Assembly (NCBI GenBank): GCA_021821585.1
Contig: JAKACF010000095.1
Span: 1 to 9,842 of the forward strand
DNA from: Actinomycetes bacterium
GTDB lineage: Bacteria; Actinomycetota; Acidimicrobiia; Acidimicrobiales; Bog-793
Direction: 5' to 3'
Length of the DNA: 9,842 nt
A program made the translations under genes and the position numbers. The notes under the pieces were generated by a model that saw only the letters and a program-made list of their open reading frames with translations, did not search any database and was not told the origin of the DNA. Of this stretch, positions 6,954 through 9,842 are shown piece by piece; position 1 is the stretch's first letter, and each line of letters opens with the position of its first letter.

Positions 6954-8231
6954 CTACCCGAACAGCTCGCCGGCCTTGGCGAGCGCGTCCGAGAACGCCG
7001 TCACGTCGTCCTCGTCGTTGTACAGGTAGAGCGAGGCCCGGGCGGTCGCCCCGACGCAGAGACGGCGCATGAGGGGCTTGGCGCAGTGGTGCCCGGCCCG
7101 GACGCAGATGCCCTCTGCGTCGAGGACCTGGGCGAGGTCGTGCGGGTGGACGTCGCGGTAGCCGATCGAGAGCACCCCGCCCCGGTTGGGGTCGTCGTTG
7201 CCGGGCCCGAAGATCACGACGTCGTCGCCGTGGCGCTCCTCGAGCAGGTCGATCGCCTTGCGGGTGAGGGCCCGCTCGTGGGCGGCGATGCGCTCCATCC
7301 CGACCGCCTCGAGGTAGTCGACAGCGGCCGCCAGCCCGATCGCCTCGGCGATGGGCGGCGTGCCCGCCTCGAACTTCCAGGGGACGTCGTTGGTCGTGAA
7401 GCCGTCGAGGCGGACGTCGCGGATCATCTCGCCGCCGCCGAGGAAGGCCGGCATCGCCTCGAGCAGCTCGGTCCGGCCCCAGAGCACGCCGATGCCGGTC
7501 GGGCCGAGCATCTTGTGGCCGGTGAAGGCGACGAAGTCCGCCCCGAGGGCGCCGACGTCGACCACCCGGTGGGGGACGAGCTGGGAGGCGTCGACGACGA
7601 CGACCGCCCCGGCCGCCTTGGCGGCCGCGATGACGGGCCGGAGGTCGTTCACGGTCCCGAGGACGTTCGACATCGCCGTGACGGCGACGATGCCAGCCCC
7701 CTCGACGAGGCGGTCGAGGTCCGACAGGTCGAGGTGGTAGCCCTCGTCGACGCCGAGGTAGCGGAGCTCGGTGCCCTTCTCCTCGGCCAGCATGAGCCAG
7801 GGGACGAGGTTGGCGTGGTGCTCCATCTCGGTGAGGAGCACGGCCTTGCCCGCCGGCAGCATCCGGCGCCCGTAGGAGCTGGCGACGAGGTTGAGCGCCT
7901 CGGTGGCGTTCTTGGTGAAGACGATCTGGTGGGCCGGGTCGGGCGCCCCGACGAAGCGCCCGATCCTCACCCGGGCCGCCTCGTAGCGGGCCGTCGCCTC
8001 CTCGGCGAGGGCGTAGACGCCCCGGTGGACGTTGGCGTGCGTCGTCTCGTAGTAGGAGTCCATCGCCTCCAGCACCGAGCGGGGGTGCTGGGAGGAGGAG
8101 GCCGAGTCGAGGTAGACGAGGCGGCGCCCGGACGCGGCGGGGCGCCCGAGGACCGGGAAGTCCTTGCGGATGGCCACCGGGTCGAGCTCGGCCGCCTCGA
8201 GGGCGCCGCTCGACAGCTCCGTCGGGGCCAT
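6954..8231 (-). CDS. sufS: Cysteine desulfurase SufS (class V aminotransferase fold, group II)
   Basis: SufS is a PLP enzyme that removes sulfur from L-cysteine as an enzyme-bound persulfide for the Suf Fe-S pathway. The 425-residue protein, close to the usual 400-420, contains the N-terminal YLDSASSSQHP (40-50), THANVHRGVY (64-73), FTKNATEALN (105-114), the PLP-contacting D214 and Q217 in VVVDASQLVPH, the Schiff-base lysine K240 in FTGHKMLGPTG, and the persulfide cysteine C383 in RAGHHCAKPLM, the short-loop form of group II desulfurases. The chosen ATG at 8231 shares one base with the sufC stop (TGATG), which suggests coupled translation. The frame stays open further upstream, but that extension is antisense-frame sequence within sufC and does not look like a SufS N-terminus. 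The partner sufU follows at once. Confidence 0.96.
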   Translation of the reverse strand: MAPTELSSGALEAAELDPVAIRKDFPVLGRPAASGRRLVYLDSASSSQHPRSVLEAMDSYYETTHANVHRGVYALAEEATARYEAARVRIGRFVGAPDPAHQIVFTKNATEALNLVASSYGRRMLPAGKAVLLTEMEHHANLVPWLMLAEEKGTELRYLGVDEGYHLDLSDLDRLVEGAGIVAVTAMSNVLGTVNDLRPVIAAAKAAGAVVVVDASQLVPHRVVDVGALGADFVAFTGHKMLGPTGIGVLWGRTELLEAMPAFLGGGEMIRDVRLDGFTTNDVPWKFEAGTPPIAEAIGLAAAVDYLEAVGMERIAAHERALTRKAIDLLEERHGDDVVIFGPGNDDPNRGGVLSIGYRDVHPHDLAQVLDAEGICVRAGHHCAKPLMRRLCVGATARASLYLYNDEDDVTAFSDALAKAGELFG

Positions 8232-8980
8232 CAGGACCACGCCTCGTAGCCCTCGGCGTCGAGGCGGTCGGCGAGCTCGGGCCCGCCGGTCTCGACGATG
8301 CGCCCGTTGACGAGGACGTGCACCCGGTCGGGGGTGAGCTCGTGGAGGATCCGCCGGTAGTGGGTGACGAGCAGCAGGCCGAGCTCGGGCTTGGCGGCCC
8401 GCACCTCCCTCACGCCCCGGGCGACGACGCGGAGGGCGTCGACGTCGAGGCCCGAGTCGGTCTCGTCGAGGACGGCCAGCTCCGGCTCGAGGAGGGCCAT
8501 CTGGAGGATCTCGTTCCGCTTCTTCTCTCCTCCCGAGAAGCCCTCGTTCAGGTAGCGGGAGGCGAAGGCCTCGTCCATCTCGAGCCGGCGCATCCACTCG
8601 ACGAGGGAGACGCGGACCTCGAGGACCGAGACGTCGGTCCCCTTGCGGGCCGAGACGGCCTGGCGGAGGAACTGCGAGACCGGGACGCCGGGGATCTCCT
8701 CTGGGTACTGGAAGGCGAGGAAGACGCCGGCCTTCGCCCGGACGTCGACGGGCCAGGTGGTCACGTCCTCGCCCTGGAAGAGGATCCGCCCGGCGGTCAC
8801 GGCGTAGCCGGGGCTGCCGGCGATCGTGTTGGCGAGGGTCGACTTGCCAGAGCCGTTCGGGCCCATGACGGCGTGCAGCTCGCCGGCGGGCACCTCGAGG
8901 TCGAGCCCTCGGAGGATCTCGTGGCCGTCCACCTCGACGTGGAGGCCCTCGACCGAGAGCAGTGGCACGGCGTCAGTCAC
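8231..8980 (-). CDS. sufC: Fe-S cluster assembly ATPase SufC (ABC-type)
   Basis: SufC is the soluble ABC ATPase that, with SufB and SufD, forms the scaffold complex on which Fe-S clusters are built. The 249-residue protein has Walker A G40-PNGSGKST48, Q-loop Q91 in AFQYP, the SufC-style signature FSGGEKKRNEILQ (148-160), Walker B LAVLDETDSGLD with D172 and E173, and switch H207 in VTHYRRIL. The DETDSGLD form and GGEKKRNE are characteristic of SufC rather than of transport ATPases. The start is GTG at 8980; an ATG 6 nt upstream is out of frame and stops immediately. No Shine-Dalgarno sequence is visible, but a TAACAT lies 6 nt before the GTG, as expected for a leaderless mRNA. sufB and sufD are not next to it in this window, unlike common suf operons. 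Confidence 0.96.
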   Translation of the reverse strand: MTDAVPLLSVEGLHVEVDGHEILRGLDLEVPAGELHAVMGPNGSGKSTLANTIAGSPGYAVTAGRILFQGEDVTTWPVDVRAKAGVFLAFQYPEEIPGVPVSQFLRQAVSARKGTDVSVLEVRVSLVEWMRRLEMDEAFASRYLNEGFSGGEKKRNEILQMALLEPELAVLDETDSGLDVDALRVVARGVREVRAAKPELGLLLVTHYRRILHELTPDRVHVLVNGRIVETGGPELADRLDAEGYEAWS

Positions 8981-8986
8981 CCGACC

Positions 8987-8992
8987 ATGTTA
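8987..8992 (-). promoter_or_regulatory. Predicted leaderless -10 element of sufC (TAACAT)
   Basis: On the minus strand TAACAT (TAnnnT) lies 6 nt before the sufC GTG, so RNA would begin at or next to the start codon. This spacing is typical of leaderless actinobacterial genes and agrees with the lack of a Shine-Dalgarno sequence. The -35 region (about 9009-9015) is not close to TTGACA and falls inside the 34-bp palindrome. Confidence 0.45.
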
Positions 8993-9000
8993 CCGGCGCC

Positions 9001-9034
9001 GTGGATTACCACTACGGCCGTAGTGGTAATCCAC
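9001..9034. promoter_or_regulatory. Perfect 34-bp palindrome between the MBL gene and sufC
   Basis: The arm GTGGATTACCACTAC (9001-9015) is followed by GGCC and then by its exact reverse complement (9020-9034); the centre is itself palindromic, so all 34 bases are symmetric. It is more AT-rich than its surroundings. It lies 17 nt past the MBL gene stop and 20 nt before the sufC GTG, covering the -35 region of the predicted sufC promoter. As DNA it suits binding by a dimeric repressor, for example an Fe-S sensing regulator of suf genes. As RNA it would form a 15-bp stem with a GGCC loop, but no U-run follows in the minus-strand direction. Operator is my first reading; MBL terminator is the alternative. 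Confidence 0.7.
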
Positions 9035-9051
9035 AGGGCGGTCCCGCCGGC

Positions 9052-9660
9052 TCACCAGCCCCGCTCGATCCACTGGTCGAGGTGCGGGCGCTCGGCGCCG
9101 ATCGTGGTGTCGGCGCCGTGGCCCGGCATGACGACCGTCTCGGGAGGCAGGGTGAACAGGCGGCGGTCGATCGATTCGATGATCGTCTTGAAGTCGCCGA
9201 GGTCGGTCGCGGTGTTCCCCGGCCCGCCCGGGAACAGGGTGTCGCCCGAGAGCAGGACCGGCGAGCCCTCGACGGCGAAGCAGATCGAGCCGGGGGTGTG
9301 GCCGGGGGTGAGGATGGTGCGCAGCCGGAGCCGTCCCACCTCGAGTACCTCGTCGTCGCCGAGGAGAAGGTCGTAGGAGGCGAGCATGGAGGCGTCAGCC
9401 GCCGTGACGGCGACCGCGTAGCCGGCGTCGCGGAGCTGCGGCACCGCCTGGATGTGGTCCCAGTGGCCGTGCGTCTCGACCACTTGGCGCACCCCGAGCT
9501 CCCGGCAGAGGCCGAGCAGCTGCTCGTGCTCGTTGGCGGCGTCGACGAGGAGGCTCTCGCCCGTCTGGCGGCAGGCGACGACGAAGACGTTGTTGTCGAG
9601 CGGCCCGACGACGCTCTTGTGGATGACGACTTGGTCGTCCTCGTAGTGCAGCGTGCTCAT
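9052..9660 (-). CDS. MBL-fold metallo-hydrolase (glyoxalase II-like)
   Basis: This 202-residue metallo-beta-lactamase-fold protein has the complete two-metal site: H64-G-H66-W-D68-H69, then H121 in TPGHTPGS, D140 in LSGDTLF and H181 in MPGHG. The pattern and length match the glyoxalase II-like (hydroxyacyl-thiol hydrolase) branch, which hydrolyses thioesters, but closely similar proteins have other or unknown substrates. The N-terminus (VGPLDNNVFVVAC) is typical of this branch. No signal peptide is seen, so it is probably cytoplasmic. The ATG at 9660 is chosen because GGGAAGG (complement of 9667-9673) stands 6 nt upstream. The frame is open for 58 more codons, but that part is rich in Arg and Ser, unlike the family, and would run across the promoter of the divergent gene. 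It is separated from sufC by 71 nt containing a perfect palindrome, so it may be its own transcription unit. Confidence 0.88.
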   Translation of the reverse strand: MSTLHYEDDQVVIHKSVVGPLDNNVFVVACRQTGESLLVDAANEHEQLLGLCRELGVRQVVETHGHWDHIQAVPQLRDAGYAVAVTAADASMLASYDLLLGDDEVLEVGRLRLRTILTPGHTPGSICFAVEGSPVLLSGDTLFPGGPGNTATDLGDFKTIIESIDRRLFTLPPETVVMPGHGADTTIGAERPHLDQWIERGW

Positions 9661-9683
9661 GACCTGCCTTCCCGGCGCTCGCA

Positions 9684-9713
9684 GCGACCGCTTCCCGAGC
9701 ACCAGGCTAAGGT
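9684..9713 (+). promoter_or_regulatory. Candidate promoter of the acyl-CoA dehydrogenase gene
   Basis: GCGACC (9684-9689, sharing GAC with TTGACA) and TAAGGT (9708-9713, TAnnnT) are separated by 18 nt. Transcription would begin near 9720, about 38 nt before the GTG. The -10 overlaps that of the divergent MBL promoter by two bases. GCGACCG (9684-9690) also has an exact inverted copy at 9719-9725, which could be an operator dyad. Confidence 0.4.
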
Positions 9714-9732
9714 GCGGCCGGTCGCGGGTCCA
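9704..9732 (-). promoter_or_regulatory. Candidate promoter of the MBL-fold hydrolase gene
   Basis: On the minus strand TGGACC (complement of 9727-9732) and TAGCCT (complement of 9704-9709) are separated by 17 nt, a good fit to a vegetative -35/-10 pair. Transcription would start near 9697, about 37 nt before the ATG, leaving the GGGAAGG ribosome binding site in the leader. Confidence 0.4.
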
Positions 9733-9757
9733 TCCCGCCCGGCGAGTTGGAGGAGAC

Positions 9758-9842
9758 GTGGACTTCGGCTTCAGCGAGGAGCAGGAGGAGCTGCGGCGCG
9801 GGCTGCGCCGCTTCCTCGAGGACAAGTCGCCCATCTCCGAGG
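9758..9842 (+). CDS. Acyl-CoA dehydrogenase family protein, N-terminal fragment (3' partial)
   Basis: The frame opens at a GTG preceded by GGAGG (9749-9753, 4 nt spacer) and stays open to the right edge, giving 28 residues: (M)DFGFSEEQEELRRGLRRF followed by LEDKSPISE. The pattern 'MDF.(F/L)(S/T)EEQ..LR...R.F(L/A)' is the typical start of the acyl-CoA dehydrogenase N-terminal helical domain, an FAD enzyme family that introduces a double bond into acyl-CoA thioesters. Nothing of the FAD-binding or catalytic part is visible, so the acyl chain specificity and subfamily cannot be stated. It is transcribed divergently from the MBL-fold hydrolase gene across 97 bp. A thioesterase-like role for that hydrolase would fit beside an acyl-CoA enzyme, but this is speculation. 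Confidence 0.75.
   Translation, partial: MDFGFSEEQEELRRGLRRFLEDKSPISE

Noticed and set aside
7086..8249. Plus-strand open frame opposite sufS
   Set aside because: It is composed of Val, Asp, Gly and Arg-rich low-complexity sequence with no family features, while SufS on the other strand has all its catalytic motifs.
8232..8597. N-terminal extension of sufS into sufC
   Set aside because: The frame is open, but its translation is Arg/Pro-rich, unlike any SufS N-terminus, and it lies within the solid SufC coding region. The TGATG junction gives a natural start at 8231.
9027..9035. DnaA-box-like TAATCCACA at the edge of the palindrome
   Set aside because: It differs from TTATCCACA by one base and appears because of the palindrome. 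There is no cluster of boxes and no dnaA, dnaN or parAB nearby, so an origin is not supported.
9661..9834. 58-codon upstream extension of the MBL gene
   Set aside because: A good ribosome binding site supports the ATG at 9660, the extension is low complexity, and it would overlap the start of the divergent acyl-CoA dehydrogenase gene.

Overview
This is a very GC-rich, almost gap-free stretch of a bacterial chromosome. The base composition, the frequent GTG and TTG starts, the 1-4 nt start/stop overlaps, the SufU-type iron-sulfur assembly protein and an apparently leaderless promoter suggest a high-GC actinobacterium. Acidimicrobiia or a relative is my guess from general resemblance, not something the sequence proves. 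No tRNA, rRNA, CRISPR array, insertion sequence or phage gene is visible, and no stretch over 300 bases lacks a gene.

Plus strand, 1-6457: the C-terminal end of an FtsK/SpoIIIE DNA translocase (cut by the left edge), then a peptidase S11 D,D-carboxypeptidase, then homoserine kinase (thrB), which overlaps the carboxypeptidase by 4 nt. After 57 nt comes a tightly coupled trio: a luciferase-like (LLM) flavin-dependent oxidoreductase, an alpha/beta hydrolase and a 14-TM DHA2-type MFS transporter. The 57-nt gap can fold into a strong hairpin that holds the thrB stop codon in one arm and the Shine-Dalgarno sequence of the LLM gene in the other.

Minus strand, 9660-6433: an MBL-fold hydrolase, then sufC (ATPase), sufS (cysteine desulfurase) and sufU (zinc-dependent sulfur acceptor/transferase), transcribed toward the MFS gene. 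sufU and the MFS gene overlap tail to tail by 25 bp. The scaffold genes sufB and sufD, which usually accompany sufC, are absent. Between the MBL gene and sufC lies a perfect 34-bp palindrome. It sits just upstream of a -10-like hexamer placed for leaderless transcription of sufC, so it may be the operator of the suf genes, the terminator of the MBL gene, or both.

Right edge: after a 97-bp divergent promoter region, a plus-strand gene begins whose 28 visible codons look like the start of an acyl-CoA dehydrogenase.

The window thus joins housekeeping functions (chromosome segregation, cell-wall trimming, threonine synthesis, Fe-S assembly) with one accessory cassette of unknown substrate: oxidoreductase, hydrolase and exporter. 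Nothing here clearly amounts to a wholly new system. The most noteworthy signals are the RNA hairpin before the LLM gene, the palindrome before sufC, and the uncharacterised oxidoreductase-hydrolase-transporter trio.
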